The notes: generated by a model not told the origin, from the sequence alone. A stretch of DNA of 64,000 nt from Streptomyces olivaceus (GCF_000721235.1 NZ_JOFH01000006.1:62001-126000); one strand, 5' to 3'; positions 43,857 to 53,028 are shown, numbered from the stretch's first letter. Translations and numbers: made by a program.

Positions 43857-44990
43857 ATGGCTACGGAAGACGCGGTGCGCGAGGCACTGGCGACGGTGAA
43901 CGACCCCGAGATCAACCGGCCCATCACCGAACTCGGGATGGTCAAGTCGGTGCAGATCGGCGCGGACGGAGCGGTCGCGGTCGCGGTGTACCTGACGGTC
44001 TCCGGCTGCCCCATGCGGGACACCATCACGCAGCGCGTGACGGACGCGGTCTCGGGCGTGGAGGGCGTCACGCGCGTCGACGTCGAGCTGGACGTGATGA
44101 GCGACGAGCAGCGCAAGGAGCTGGCCACCGCTCTGCGCGGCGGGCAGACCGAGCGCGAGGTGCCCTTCGCCAAGCCGGGCAGCCTGACCCGGGTGTACGC
44201 GGTGGCGTCCGGCAAGGGCGGCGTCGGCAAGTCGTCGGTGACGGTGAACCTGGCGGCGGCGATGGCGGCCGACGGACTCAAGGTCGGCGTCGTCGACGCG
44301 GACATCTACGGCCACTCCGTGCCGCGCATGCTGGGCGCCGAGGGGCGTCCCACCCAGGTCGAGAACATGATCATGCCGCCGTCGGCGAACGGCGTGAAGG
44401 TCATCTCCATCGGCATGTTCACCCCGGGCAACGCGCCGGTCGTCTGGCGCGGCCCGATGCTGCACCGCGCGCTCCAGCAGTTCCTGGCCGACGTGTACTG
44501 GGGCGACCTGGACGTCCTGCTGCTCGACCTGCCGCCCGGCACCGGCGACATCGCGATCTCCGTCGCCCAGCTCGTGCCGAACGCCGAGATCCTGGTCGTG
44601 ACGACCCCTCAGCAGGCCGCCGCCGAGGTGGCGGAGCGGGCCGGCGCCATCGCCGTGCAGACCCACCAGAAGATCGTGGGCGTGGTCGAGAACATGTCCG
44701 GCCTGCCCTGCCCGCACTGCGGCGAGATGGTCGACGTCTTCGGCACCGGCGGCGGCCAGTCGGTCGCCGACGGCCTCACCCGCACGACCGGCGCCTCGGT
44801 GCCGGTGCTCGGTTCCATCCCGATCGACGTGCGCCTGCGCGAGGGCGGCGACGACGGCAGGCCGGTCGTCCTGACCGACCCGGACTCCCCGGCGGGCGCG
44901 GCCCTGCGCTCGATCGCGGGCAAGCTCGGGGGGCGGCAGCGGGGCCTGTCGGGGCTGTCGCTGGGGATCACGCCGAAGAACAAGTTCTGA
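43857..44990 (+). CDS. mrp: Mrp/ApbC P-loop ATPase, iron-sulfur cluster carrier
   Basis: 377 aa. The N-terminal MIP18/DUF59 domain (about 1-85) has SGCPMRDTI with a conserved Cys. The deviant Walker A SGKGGVGKSSV sits near residue 120, followed by DADIYGHSVPRML and DLPPGTGDI. The C-terminal CPHCG (near 285) is the dimeric cluster-binding CxxC. Such proteins carry 4Fe-4S clusters to apo-enzymes. ATG 43857 is six bases after TACCAT (43845-43850), probably leaderless. A terminator follows. Confidence 0.94.
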   Translation: MATEDAVREALATVNDPEINRPITELGMVKSVQIGADGAVAVAVYLTVSGCPMRDTITQRVTDAVSGVEGVTRVDVELDVMSDEQRKELATALRGGQTEREVPFAKPGSLTRVYAVASGKGGVGKSSVTVNLAAAMAADGLKVGVVDADIYGHSVPRMLGAEGRPTQVENMIMPPSANGVKVISIGMFTPGNAPVVWRGPMLHRALQQFLADVYWGDLDVLLLDLPPGTGDIAISVAQLVPNAEILVVTTPQQAAAEVAERAGAIAVQTHQKIVGVVENMSGLPCPHCGEMVDVFGTGGGQSVADGLTRTTGASVPVLGSIPIDVRLREGGDDGRPVVLTDPDSPAGAALRSIAGKLGGRQRGLSGLSLGITPKNKF

Positions 44991-45028
44991 CGACGTTCCG
45001 TACGGGCCACGAGGTTCCGTACGGGAGT

Positions 45029-45056
45029 GGGGCGCTGTCCGCGAGGACGGCGCCCC
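45029..45056 (+). terminator. Hairpin terminator after mrp
   Basis: GGGGCGCTGTCC pairs with GGACGGCGCCCC around GCGA, with one T-G wobble. It lies 39 bp past the mrp stop, facing the convergent gene at 45144. Confidence 0.8.
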
Positions 45057-45143
45057 TCGTCGTACACACGGCCGACGGCCGGCCCCCGGGCCCAGGGGAC
45101 TACGGGGCCGAGGGGGCTTGGAGGGCCGAGGAGTCCTGGAGGC

Positions 45144-45818
45144 CTAGGGGGCGTACGCCCCGATGTCCTTCACCACGGAGAAGGCGAGACCGTAGGCGCT
45201 CATGCCCCGTCCGTAGGCGCCCAGGTGCACGCCCTGCTGGGTGGAGCCGGCCAGCACCCAGCCGAACTCGGACTCCCGGTAGTGGAACGGCGTCGGCACG
45301 CCGTCCACGGGGAGCGACAGCGCGGTCCAGTCCTCGCCCTCCAGGTCGTCCGCCAGGACCCACGCCGTCTCCGTCTGCTGTTCCAGCCAGTCGTCGCGGA
45401 GCGAGTGGTCCATCTGGCCCGGCCAGGTGAAGGACAGCAGCCCCACACCGGCCAGCCAGGCCGCCGAGGAGACCGAGGTGGCCTCCAGCAGGCCGGTGCC
45501 GTCGGCGCTGCGCCGGTCCGGGTTGGCCGCGACGGTCACGACGACCGCGAACTTCTCCTTGGCGTCCTTCTCCTCGCCAGCCACGTGCTCGTTGCGCACG
45601 GACGGTTCGTCCCCGTGCCCGATGGAGCCGTGCTCCACGGCCCCGTCGGCCGCCGTACCGATCTGCATCAGCCAGCGCCGCCCCGTGAAGGCCTCGTCGA
45701 GGCCGTACCACGGGAAGGGCGCACGCAGGTAGCCGTCGACCGTACGCCGGCCTTCGGGGGACTCTGGTCCGCCCTCCGCGGCCGGCGTCTGCGCGACTGC
45801 CCGACTCGTCGTCTCCAT
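45144..45818 (-). CDS. Conserved hypothetical protein next to tatB
   Basis: About 224 aa, acidic, no signal peptide or membrane helix. Recognisable but unassigned segments: GYLRAPFPWYGLDEAFTGRRW near 25, FAVVVTVAANPDRR near 85, and the Gly/Tyr-rich end GAYGRGMSAYGLAFSVV. ATG 45818 has GAGGAGG 11 bases upstream; ATG 45908 with AGAGGT is an alternative that would add 30 residues. It follows tatB by 243 bp on the same strand and converges on mrp. I do not recognise the family. Confidence 0.68.
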   Translation of the reverse strand: METTSRAVAQTPAAEGGPESPEGRRTVDGYLRAPFPWYGLDEAFTGRRWLMQIGTAADGAVEHGSIGHGDEPSVRNEHVAGEEKDAKEKFAVVVTVAANPDRRSADGTGLLEATSVSSAAWLAGVGLLSFTWPGQMDHSLRDDWLEQQTETAWVLADDLEGEDWTALSLPVDGVPTPFHYRESEFGWVLAGSTQQGVHLGAYGRGMSAYGLAFSVVKDIGAYAP

Positions 45819-46061
45819 GTGCCCGGACGCCTCCTCGCTCTCGTCGGAACGGAAGCCCGCCCCCCTTCGGGCGCACTCGTCCGGTCCGCACAACAACTCG
45901 GGCAGCATAGCCACACCTCTGGCGGCAGCCGGGAAACCGCCCGGCGCGTGGGCCGCCCGGGCGGCGCGTTCGGGTCGTGGGCGCCCCGTCCGGAGTATGA
46001 GACGCGTCACACGCACGGGCCGACGGCGGGCCCGGGGGCGCATCGGGGCGAGGCGTGGGGC

Positions 46062-46535
46062 TCAGGTGGCGTCGACGTCGAAGGGCGGCCGGTCGTCGGC
46101 GGCGGGCTTCTCGGCCTTCTCCGGCCTCTTCGACAGGTCGGCCTTCTTCGACATGTCGATACGCCCGCCGGAGGAGGACGCGGCGGCGGACGACGCGGAC
46201 GAGGCCTCCGTGTCGCGGCCGTGCACCGCGTCGGTGACCTCGGCCATCTCCTTCTTCAGGTCGAAGCCGCTGCGGAGCTCCTTGAGGCCCAGCTCGTCGT
46301 TGTCCAGCTGCTTGCGGATGAACGTCTTGGGGTTCAGGTCCTCGAACTCGAAGTCCTTGAACTCGGGGCCCAGCTCGTCCCGGATGTCCTGCTTGGCGCT
46401 GTCCGAGAACTCGCGGATCTTCCGGATGGTGCGCGTCACGTCCTGGATGACCTTGGGGAGCTTGTCCGGACCGAAGACGAGCACGGCGAGGACGACGAGC
46501 GTCACCAGCTCTAGTGCGCCTATGTCATTGAACAC
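46062..46535 (-). CDS. tatB: TatB-like Sec-independent translocase subunit
   Basis: 157 aa. The single N-terminal membrane helix and hinge (ALELVTLVVLAVLVFGPDKLP, with the FGP signature) are followed by an amphipathic helix (VIQDVTRTIRKIREF) and a charged disordered tail, the classic TatA/B architecture; the length favours TatB. It takes part in export of folded twin-arginine proteins with TatA and TatC encoded elsewhere. GTG 46535 follows AAGGAG. Downstream of the HtrA gene, as in mycobacteria (htrA-tatB). Confidence 0.9.
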   Translation of the reverse strand: MFNDIGALELVTLVVLAVLVFGPDKLPKVIQDVTRTIRKIREFSDSAKQDIRDELGPEFKDFEFEDLNPKTFIRKQLDNDELGLKELRSGFDLKKEMAEVTDAVHGRDTEASSASSAAASSSGGRIDMSKKADLSKRPEKAEKPAADDRPPFDVDAT

Positions 46536-46669
46536 CTGAAGCTCCTTGGGATGTCCGGGCCGCCACCACGGTACCCGGCGATCCCGTCCGACCGGTACCG
46601 TCCCGTGAGCCCCGAGTGCGTGTATACGAGCGCTTTCCGAATTGTTTGCCTTTCCGGCCCCCGGCCTGC

Positions 46670-48778
46670 TCAGTCCCCGTCCGAGGAGCCGAGCACCAGG
46701 GAGACCTTCGTCTCCTCGCCGTCCCGCTCCAGGGTCAGCTCCAGACGGTCGCCCGGGCGCTGGGCGCGGGTCTTGACGATGAGCTCCTCGCCGGAGTGCA
46801 CCCGCTGTCCGTCGACCGCGGTGATCACGTCGCCCGGCTTGATCCCGGCCCTGGCACCGGGCCCGCCCGAGGTGACCGCCGGTCCCCCGTCGCTCGCCTT
46901 GGCGCCGACGCGGGCGCCGTCCCCCGCGTAGTTCATGTCGAGGGTGACGCCGATGACCGGGTGGGCGGCCTTCCCGGTGTTGATCAGCTCCTCGGCCACG
47001 CGTTTGCCCTGGTTGATGGGGATGGCGAAGCCGAGCCCTATCGAACCGGCCTGGCCGCCGTCCGACTCGGCGCTGCCGTTGTCGGCGGAGCGGATGGCGG
47101 AGTTGATGCCGATGGCCCGGCCCTGGGCGTCGAGCAGCGGGCCGCCGGAATTGCCCGGGTTGATGGGCGCGTCGGTCTGCAGGGCGTCGACGTACGACAC
47201 GTCGCTGCCGTCGACCTCCTCACCGCCCGCGGTGATGGGCCGTTCCTTGGCGCTGATGATGCCGGAGGTGACCGTGCCGGCCAGGTCGAAGGGGGCGCCG
47301 ATGGCGACGACGGGGTCGCCGACCCGCACGTTGTCGGAGTTGCCGAGGGGCATGGGCGTGAGGCCGCTGACACCCTTGACCTCCACCACGGCCAGGTCGT
47401 ACCCGCCGTCGCGGCCGACGACCTCGGCCTCGGCGGTGTCGCCGCTGTTGAAGGTCACGGTGATGTCGCCGCCGGAGCCGGCGGGCTCCACGACGTGGTT
47501 GTTGGTCAGGATGTGGCCGCGGTCGTCGAGTACGAACCCGGTGCCGGTGCCCGCGGCGTCGCTGCCGCTCACGTGCAGGGTCACCACGCTGGGCAGGGCC
47601 CGGGCGGCTATGCCGGCGACGGTGTCGGGGGCCCGCTCGGCGGACTCGGCCCCGGCCTGCGGGAGGTCCACCGTGCCGACGCCGCCGTTGCGCTCCAGGT
47701 ACGTGCCGAGGGCGCCGCCGACGCCGCCGGAGACCAGGGCGATGAGCAGCGCCCCGCCGACGAGCGCCCTGCGCCGGCGCCCGCGCCGCTCCTTCGGCGT
47801 CCAGGTGTCCGAGCCGTCGTGCTGGAGGGGCGCGGCGGCCGGGACGGCCCAGGGGTCGTAACGCCCCCAGGGGTCGAGTGCCGGTTCGCCGCCCGGCTCG
47901 GCGGCGGGCGTCGCCTCGGCCTGCGGGGGCGGTGCGTCCGCCGACGCCGGGACGGAGGTCAGGGGGGACGCCGGGGGCGGGGGCGTCGGATGGGTCTGGT
48001 GCGTCGGGGGCGTCGGGTGCGTGGACGTCGGGTGCGGCGGGGGCGGGGCGTCGGCGAACGCCGGGTCGGGCAGCGCGCCCGGCGGCGGGGACACCGGCGG
48101 CGCCCCGTGCGGGGCGGTTCCGTGCGGGAGCGGTGGCTGTGGTGCGGGCCCGGGTGCGGCGGGGGCGTGCGGGGCGGGTGCGGGCGAGGAGACGGCCGCC
48201 GTGCCGTGCGCCGGTGTGGCCGCCGGGTGCTGGACGGGCGGGGCGGGGGCCCACGGGCCCGGTTCGCCGTAGGGCGGGGTGCTGTACGGGTCGGGTTCGT
48301 GCAGCGGCTTGGGACGCTCGGCGGCGGGGGCGGAGGGGGATGCCTCCCCGGTGTCGGCATCGGCCACGGGTGCAGCTCCAGGCGCCCGGGCGGGCGCGGG
48401 GACGGCATCCGAGGCCGGGACGGCGTCGGATGCCGGAGAGGTGTCCGGCGCCGAAGGGATGCCGGTCGCGGGACCGGCGTCAGTGACCGGGGCGGGTTCG
48501 GCGTACCGGGTCCCCTCGGCCCTCGGCGTCGGGAGGTCCAGCTCGTAGTCGCCGTCGCCGGCCTCGTCCCCGGCGGCACCGTCGCCGTTCCCACCCGGGA
48601 CGCCCGCCGGGGTGCCGGGCGGCAGCGGCCGTTCCAGCTCGAAGTCGCCGCCCTGCGCCTCGTCACCCGCTCCGGTGCCCGGACCGGGGCGCTCCAGCTC
48701 GAAGTCGCCGTCGGTCGTCTCTCCTGACGGGCGGGGACGACTCCACCACTTCGTCCTCGTGGGCTTCGCCTCGTTCAT
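46670..48778 (-). CDS. HtrA/DegP-like serine protease with PDZ domain
   Basis: 702 aa. The first 320 residues are a long cytosolic, disordered Pro/Ala-rich region with repeated DFELERP / DYELDLP motifs at its start. A membrane helix follows (about 330-350, RRALVGGALLIALVSGG). The extracytoplasmic trypsin-like domain has His in NNHVVEPAG near 440, Asp in YDLAVVEV near 473 and Ser in GNSGGPLLD near 550. A PDZ domain (about 600-695, GIKPGDVITAVDG) ends the protein. It degrades misfolded envelope proteins. ATG 48778 follows GGGGGAGAAG. Part of the sigma/anti-sigma/htrA/tatB group. Confidence 0.93.
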   Translation of the reverse strand: MNEAKPTRTKWWSRPRPSGETTDGDFELERPGPGTGAGDEAQGGDFELERPLPPGTPAGVPGGNGDGAAGDEAGDGDYELDLPTPRAEGTRYAEPAPVTDAGPATGIPSAPDTSPASDAVPASDAVPAPARAPGAAPVADADTGEASPSAPAAERPKPLHEPDPYSTPPYGEPGPWAPAPPVQHPAATPAHGTAAVSSPAPAPHAPAAPGPAPQPPLPHGTAPHGAPPVSPPPGALPDPAFADAPPPPHPTSTHPTPPTHQTHPTPPPPASPLTSVPASADAPPPQAEATPAAEPGGEPALDPWGRYDPWAVPAAAPLQHDGSDTWTPKERRGRRRRALVGGALLIALVSGGVGGALGTYLERNGGVGTVDLPQAGAESAERAPDTVAGIAARALPSVVTLHVSGSDAAGTGTGFVLDDRGHILTNNHVVEPAGSGGDITVTFNSGDTAEAEVVGRDGGYDLAVVEVKGVSGLTPMPLGNSDNVRVGDPVVAIGAPFDLAGTVTSGIISAKERPITAGGEEVDGSDVSYVDALQTDAPINPGNSGGPLLDAQGRAIGINSAIRSADNGSAESDGGQAGSIGLGFAIPINQGKRVAEELINTGKAAHPVIGVTLDMNYAGDGARVGAKASDGGPAVTSGGPGARAGIKPGDVITAVDGQRVHSGEELIVKTRAQRPGDRLELTLERDGEETKVSLVLGSSDGD

Positions 48779-48871
48779 CTTCTCCCCCGCAGCTGGCCGC
48801 AGATCTCGGCTCCAAGGGCTCTGGCGCCACCCGGATTCAATCAGGTTCGCGGCCCGGCGCGCAGAGCCCGG

Positions 48872-49897
48872 TCAGCGAACCGGACGGGCCGAGGCGGCCG
48901 GTGAGGCCGCGGGGTAAGGAGACGGAACCGGCTCGGGGGCGGCGAACAGCCCGGGCGGCCTGACCTCCGGGGCCTTGGACCAGGAGGACAGGGCGAGCGG
49001 GGGCACCGCTTCGAGCGGCCGTATCAACGGGGACATGACGGCGGCACCGGCCGTGACCGGCGTGGTCAGCGCGCGCACGGCCTGCTGTCGCACGTCGGCG
49101 CCGGCCGGGGCGGGCAGGCCGGGCAGCAGCGGCGCGGAGACGCCGGTGGGCGCGACGGGGGTGTCACCGAGCGAGCGCTGCCCCTGGGACTGCCCGAGGA
49201 GCGGGGCGCCCGTACGGCGACGCTGGCTCTCGGAGGTGCCGGCCGCTCCCGTGCCCTGGGTGCGGGCCGGTGTCACGTTGCTGCCGCTGCCCGCGCCGCG
49301 GGCGTCCGTGGTGGTGTCCGGGACGCCGAAGGTGACACCGCCCAGCGCGATGGCGGCCAGCGACACCGCCCCGGCGGCGGCGAAGGCGAACCGCCTGCCG
49401 CGCGAGGCGGAGCGCTCGTTCTCCGACCGGTTCACGTCGTGGATCCGGAAGCCGCCCCGCCCGGGCGCGGAGGGCGGCAGGAGGGGGGTGTGCGGCCGGG
49501 CGGGCACGTAGTCGAACGCGAACCGGTCGCCCCGCTTGGCACCGAAGGCGCCGGAGGCCGCGGCGGTCGGGAACCTGCCGGGCAGCCCGGCCAGGCCGTC
49601 GGAGAAACCTCCGCCGCCCGGCGGCGGGCCGTCACCGTCCGTGTCACCTCCCGCGGGAAGCCCCTGGAGGCGGGCCAGGAAGCTCTCGGAGGGGGGCGGC
49701 GGGGCCGCCTGCGCGAAGACGTCCTTCAACCGGCGCTGCACGTCGACCTCCGCCTTGCACTTCGCACAGGTGGCCACGTGCGCCAGTACGCGCTCACGCG
49801 CGTCATGACCGAGCTCGCCGTCCACCAGGGCGGAGAGTCGGTCTCCCAGATGCTGCTCTGCGAGATGTCCCTCGGACTCAGGCCGTGACCCACTCAC
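48872..49897 (-). CDS. ZAS-type anti-sigma factor, membrane anchored
   Basis: About 341 aa. The N-terminal zinc-binding anti-sigma domain has H-x3-C-x2-C (HVATCAKC, residues about 38-45) preceded by [19 protein letters not shown] Pro/Gly linker and one membrane helix (about 170-190, [18 protein letters not shown]) precede a long disordered outer domain ending in Pro/Ala repeats. It should hold the co-encoded ECF sigma factor at the membrane. GTG 49897 has GGAGGAGGGGG upstream and overlaps the sigma gene stop by four bases (GTGA). Equivalent of mycobacterial rseA by position. Confidence 0.88.
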   Translation of the reverse strand: MSGSRPESEGHLAEQHLGDRLSALVDGELGHDARERVLAHVATCAKCKAEVDVQRRLKDVFAQAAPPPPSESFLARLQGLPAGGDTDGDGPPPGGGGFSDGLAGLPGRFPTAAASGAFGAKRGDRFAFDYVPARPHTPLLPPSAPGRGGFRIHDVNRSENERSASRGRRFAFAAAGAVSLAAIALGGVTFGVPDTTTDARGAGSGSNVTPARTQGTGAAGTSESQRRRTGAPLLGQSQGQRSLGDTPVAPTGVSAPLLPGLPAPAGADVRQQAVRALTTPVTAGAAVMSPLIRPLEAVPPLALSSWSKAPEVRPPGLFAAPEPVPSPYPAASPAASARPVR

Positions 49898-50679
49898 GCG
49901 CTCGTGCCCCCTCCTCCCAGAGCGGGCACACCGGCCACGAAGGAGCGGCGCTCGGCGCGCGCCTTGGGCGAGCGGTGGGCCAGCGCCTTGCGCAGCTGGG
50001 AGCGGCCGCGGTGGATACGGGAGCGCACCGTGCCGAGCTTGACGCCCAGGGTCGCGGCGATCTCCTCGTACGACAGTCCCTCGATGTCGCACAGGACGAC
50101 GGCGGCCCGGAACTCGGGCGCGAGGGTGTCCAGCGCCTGCTGGACGTCCGCGTCGAAGTGGGCGTCGTGGAAGACCTGCTGCGGGGAGGGCTCCTTGCTG
50201 GGCAGCCGCTCGGCCGCGTCGTCGCCGAGCGCGTCGAACCGGATGCGCTGCTTGCGGCGGACCATGTCCAGGAAGAGGTTGGTCGTGATGCGGTGCAGCC
50301 AGCCCTCGAAGGTGCCCGGCGTGTAGGTCGACAGGGAGCGGAAGACGCGGACGAAGACCTCCTGGGTGAGGTCCTCGGCGTCGTGCTGGTTGCCGGTGAG
50401 GCGGTAGGCGAGGCGGTAGACCCGGCCGCTGTGGGTGCTGACGATCTCCTCCCAGGTGGGCGGAGTCCACGCCTGCCCGTCCGCGTCGCCGGAGAAGGTC
50501 GCGGTCTGGGCGTGCCCCGTCGTGGGACGGTCGGCGTGGCTGTGGTCAGCAGCGGTGTCGTTCACGGATTTCGGCCTGCCTGCCGATCCGAGGAAGCGCC
50601 GCAGCACTCCGCCCCGATCCGCGGGTACGGCCGCACCTCCCCTGTCGGCTCTGGTGGTGTCCAGTGGAGCCCCTACCAT
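49894..50679 (-). CDS. ECF RNA polymerase sigma factor (mycobacterial SigE-like)
   Basis: About 261 aa. After an 80-residue variable N-terminus come sigma region 2 ([27 protein letters not shown], about 95-120, the conserved DAEDL-x-QEVF) and region 4 ([23 protein letters not shown], then [12 protein letters not shown], about 195-240). Directs transcription of envelope-stress genes (inferred from context and the mycobacterial sigE counterpart). ATG 50679 is preceded by GAGGTG. The name sigE is avoided because Streptomyces sigE is a different gene. A matching ECF promoter lies about 160 bp upstream. Confidence 0.93.
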   Translation of the reverse strand: MVGAPLDTTRADRGGAAVPADRGGVLRRFLGSAGRPKSVNDTAADHSHADRPTTGHAQTATFSGDADGQAWTPPTWEEIVSTHSGRVYRLAYRLTGNQHDAEDLTQEVFVRVFRSLSTYTPGTFEGWLHRITTNLFLDMVRRKQRIRFDALGDDAAERLPSKEPSPQQVFHDAHFDADVQQALDTLAPEFRAAVVLCDIEGLSYEEIAATLGVKLGTVRSRIHRGRSQLRKALAHRSPKARAERRSFVAGVPALGGGGTSA

Positions 50680-50838
50680 AGCCACCTCGCCCGTTAGCTC
50701 CGGATAAGCGGTTTTACGAGAATTTGATCTGCGCCGGTCCGGGCCGCACGGCCGTGTGAGCACCTGCTCGCCACCCTGGTCCATCGGCCGCCCCCGTCCC
50801 GGTCACAGCCTCTCGGCCGCCTCTTCGCTCTCCCCTTT

Positions 50839-50866
50839 GAACGACCGGTCCCATCTGCGGGTTCCC
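50839..50866 (-). promoter_or_regulatory. Candidate ECF (SigE-type) autoregulatory promoter
   Basis: On the minus strand GGGAACC (50866-50860) is followed after 16 bp by CGTTC (50843-50839). This matches the GGGAAC-N16-CGTT pattern of mycobacterial SigE and related ECF sigmas. Transcription would start near 50832, giving a leader of about 150 nt before the sigma gene. Confidence 0.65.
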
Positions 50867-50918
50867 GACGCCAACGGATACAGTCACGCCGAGGCAACAA
50901 CGGGGACAGGAGAGGGCC

Positions 50919-51551
50919 ATTACCGGCAACCGGCAGACGAGCTGGGCGTTCGCCGACGCCTATGTCGCCGAGGACGACGCGCTGCTCTGGGCACGCGAGC
51001 GGGCCCGCGAGGCGGGCCTGCGCTCGGTGACCCCGGGGACGGGGTCGGCCCTGGGGTTGCTCGCCGCTGCCGTGGACGCCAAGGCGGTCGCCGAGATCGG
51101 CACCGGCTGCGGAGTCTCCGGGATCCATCTGCTGCGCGGGATGCGACCGGACGGCGTGCTGACCACGGTCGACCCCGAGCCGGAGCACCAGCAGTTCGCG
51201 CGGCAGGCCTTCCGGGCCTCGGGCTTCGCCAGCAACCGGGCCCGGTTCATTCCCGGGAGCGCCCTGGATGTACTGCCCCGGCTCGCGGACGCCGGTTACG
51301 ACCTGGTCTTCTGCGACGGCGACCGGCTCGAGTACCCCGACTATCTCGCCGAATCGCTGCGGCTTCTGCGTCCCGGGGGTCTCGTCGCCTTCGAGGGCGT
51401 CTTCGGCGCGGGCCGGACGGTCGACTCCGGACCGCAGCCCACCGAGGTGCTGCGGCTGCGGGAGGTCCTGCGCGCGGTCCGGGAGAGCGAGGAACTGGTG
51501 CCCTCGCTGCTTCCGATGGGCGACGGACTGCTCTGCGCCGTCAAGCGCTGA
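50919..51551 (+). CDS. O-methyltransferase, probable ATT start
   Basis: About 210 aa SAM-dependent methyltransferase of the catechol-OMT-like family. N-terminal helix SWAFADAYVAEDDALLWAR, SAM motif I VAEIGTGCGVSG near residue 62, acidic loop VDPEPEH near 88 and metal-like FCDGDR near 130. The frame has no ATG, GTG or TTG before 51027, yet the conserved N-terminus is encoded from 50919, where ATT follows GGAGAGG. A start at GTG 51027 would lose 36 conserved residues. Divergent from the sigma factor gene, as Rv1220c is from sigE in M. tuberculosis. Substrate unknown. Confidence 0.85.
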   Translation: MTGNRQTSWAFADAYVAEDDALLWARERAREAGLRSVTPGTGSALGLLAAAVDAKAVAEIGTGCGVSGIHLLRGMRPDGVLTTVDPEPEHQQFARQAFRASGFASNRARFIPGSALDVLPRLADAGYDLVFCDGDRLEYPDYLAESLRLLRPGGLVAFEGVFGAGRTVDSGPQPTEVLRLREVLRAVRESEELVPSLLPMGDGLLCAVKR

Positions 51552-51593
51552 ATGCCGTAGCGAAGCAGTAGCGAAGCACCGGAACAGCAATCA

Positions 51594-51619
51594 CCCCGGC
51601 ACCGCATGCGGCACCGGGG
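51594..51619 (+). terminator. Hairpin terminator between OMT and DUF3117 genes
   Basis: CCCCGG / CCGGGG enclose a CA-CA internal loop and the palindrome CCGCATGCGG. It lies 42 bp past the OMT stop, between convergent genes. Confidence 0.7.
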
Positions 51620-51647
51620 CGACTGATTGGGTATGGTCGCTCGCGCG

Positions 51648-51815
51648 TCAGCCGACGACCTTCTTGAGGGCGTCGCCGAGCGCGTCGGCCTCGTCGGGGG
51701 TCAGCTCGACGACGAGTCGACCGCCGCCTTCGAGCGGAACGCGCATGACGATGCCCCGCCCCTCCTTGGTCACCTCGAGCGGGCCGTCACCCGTCCGCGG
51801 CTTCATGGCCGCCAT
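51648..51815 (-). CDS. DUF3117 small conserved protein
   Basis: 55 aa, complete DUF3117: KPRTGDGPLEVTKEGRG near the start, then a short beta-alpha unit with LVVELTPDEADALG. Highly conserved across actinobacteria (Rv1211 in M. tuberculosis, from memory), function unknown. ATG 51815 has GGAAGGGGAA upstream. Possible -10 GATAAT at 51931-51926 on the minus strand, giving a leader of roughly 100 nt. Confidence 0.9.
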   Translation of the reverse strand: MAAMKPRTGDGPLEVTKEGRGIVMRVPLEGGGRLVVELTPDEADALGDALKKVVG

Positions 51816-52164
51816 GCTCGTTCCCCTTCCTGATACCAGCTCACCGTCACCGCCGAGGCCCGTGAGGGCACGCGCAGTCCGGACCGGACACGCGACACCG
51901 GCATCGAACACATTCCTTCCCGGCCATTATCCCGCATCCCAGGACCCGATGACCAACATCGGTCGGCATCGCTTGGGCAACGCGCGCGAGCAAAACCACT
52001 CAATTCGGCGATGTGACTGCGATACTGCGCGCCCCCGGCCCCTTCCTCCGAATGGATTCGGACCGGAATTCTTTGACGCAGGTCACATCTCCCGATCGAT
52101 CCGTTGCCGTCGATCTCCGTCATGCTGTCTGACGGACGCACGCGACGACGCGGAGGGGATTTCC
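51816..52164. other. 349-bp divergent intergenic region, DUF3117 / enoyl-CoA hydratase
   Basis: No gene is supported. It is noticeably less GC-rich around 51990-52080. A possible minus-strand -10 (GATAAT, 51931-51926) may serve DUF3117, and TTGACG near 52072 is a possible -35 for the hydratase gene. No convincing hairpin or operator was seen. Confidence 0.4.
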
Positions 52165-52980
52165 ATGGCCGACACCGTTCTCTACGAGGTGGGCGACGGG
52201 CTCGCGACGATCACGCTGAACCGCCCCGAGGCGATGAACGCGCTGAATGTCGAGACCAAGGTCGCGCTCCGGGAGGCGGTGCGCTCCGCGGCCGCGGACG
52301 ACGCCGTGCGGGCGGTGCTGCTGACCGCGGCCGGCGAGCGGGCGTTCTGCGTCGGCCAGGACCTGAAGGAGCACATCGGGCTGCTGGCGGCCGACCGGGA
52401 GGCCGGTTCGGGGCAGGCTTCGGGTCAGACGATGAGCACGGTGCGCGAGCACTACAACCCGATCGTGCGCGCCCTCGCCGGGGCCCGGAAGCCGGTGGTC
52501 GCCGCCGTGAACGGCGTGGCGGCCGGGGCCGGCCTCGGTTTCGCCCTCGCCGCGGACTACCGGATCGTCGCGGACACGGCGTCCTTCAACACGTCCTTCG
52601 CGGGGGTGGCGCTCACCGCGGACTCGGGGATCTCCTGGACCCTGCCGCGTGTCGTCGGCCCCGGACGCGCCGCCGACCTGCTGCTCTTCCCGCGCAGCAT
52701 CGCCGCCCGGGAGGCGTACGAACTGGGCATCGCCAGCCGGGTCGTCCCCGCCGCCGAGCTGCGCGCGGAGGCCGAGAAGACGGCGCGGGCGCTGGCCGAG
52801 GGGCCGACGGTGGCGTACGCGGCGCTGAAGGAGGCCACGGCGTACGGGCTGACACACTCGCTCTCCGAGACGCTGGACAAGGAGGACGAGCTGCAGTCGC
52901 GCGCGGGGGCCTCCGAGGACCATGCGATCGCGGTGCGGGCCTTCGTCGAGAAGGAGAAGCCCAGGTATCTGGGCCGGTAG
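52165..52980 (+). CDS. Enoyl-CoA hydratase/isomerase (crotonase family)
   Basis: 271 aa crotonase fold. Oxyanion-hole motifs are AFCVGQDLKEH near residue 65 and GVAAGAGLGFALAADYRI near 117. At the catalytic positions, ALTADSGISWTLPR near 150 has Asp where PaaG-like isomerases have Asp, and lacks the hydratase Glu pair, so an isomerase-type role (as in phenylacetate degradation) is possible. ATG 52165 follows CGGAGGGG. Single gene ended by a strong hairpin. Confidence 0.88.
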   Translation: MADTVLYEVGDGLATITLNRPEAMNALNVETKVALREAVRSAAADDAVRAVLLTAAGERAFCVGQDLKEHIGLLAADREAGSGQASGQTMSTVREHYNPIVRALAGARKPVVAAVNGVAAGAGLGFALAADYRIVADTASFNTSFAGVALTADSGISWTLPRVVGPGRAADLLLFPRSIAAREAYELGIASRVVPAAELRAEAEKTARALAEGPTVAYAALKEATAYGLTHSLSETLDKEDELQSRAGASEDHAIAVRAFVEKEKPRYLGR

Positions 52981-52993
52981 GCGGCTGCCTTGC

Positions 52994-53022
52994 GGGCGGG
53001 AGGCGGCTGCCGCCTCCCGCCC
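52994..53022. terminator. Perfect 13-bp hairpin between convergent genes
   Basis: GGGCGGGAGGCGG (52994-53006) and CCGCCTCCCGCCC (53010-53022) around CTG. It is positioned to terminate both the hydratase gene and the tag operon. Confidence 0.85.
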
Positions 53023-53028
53023 CGAAGC

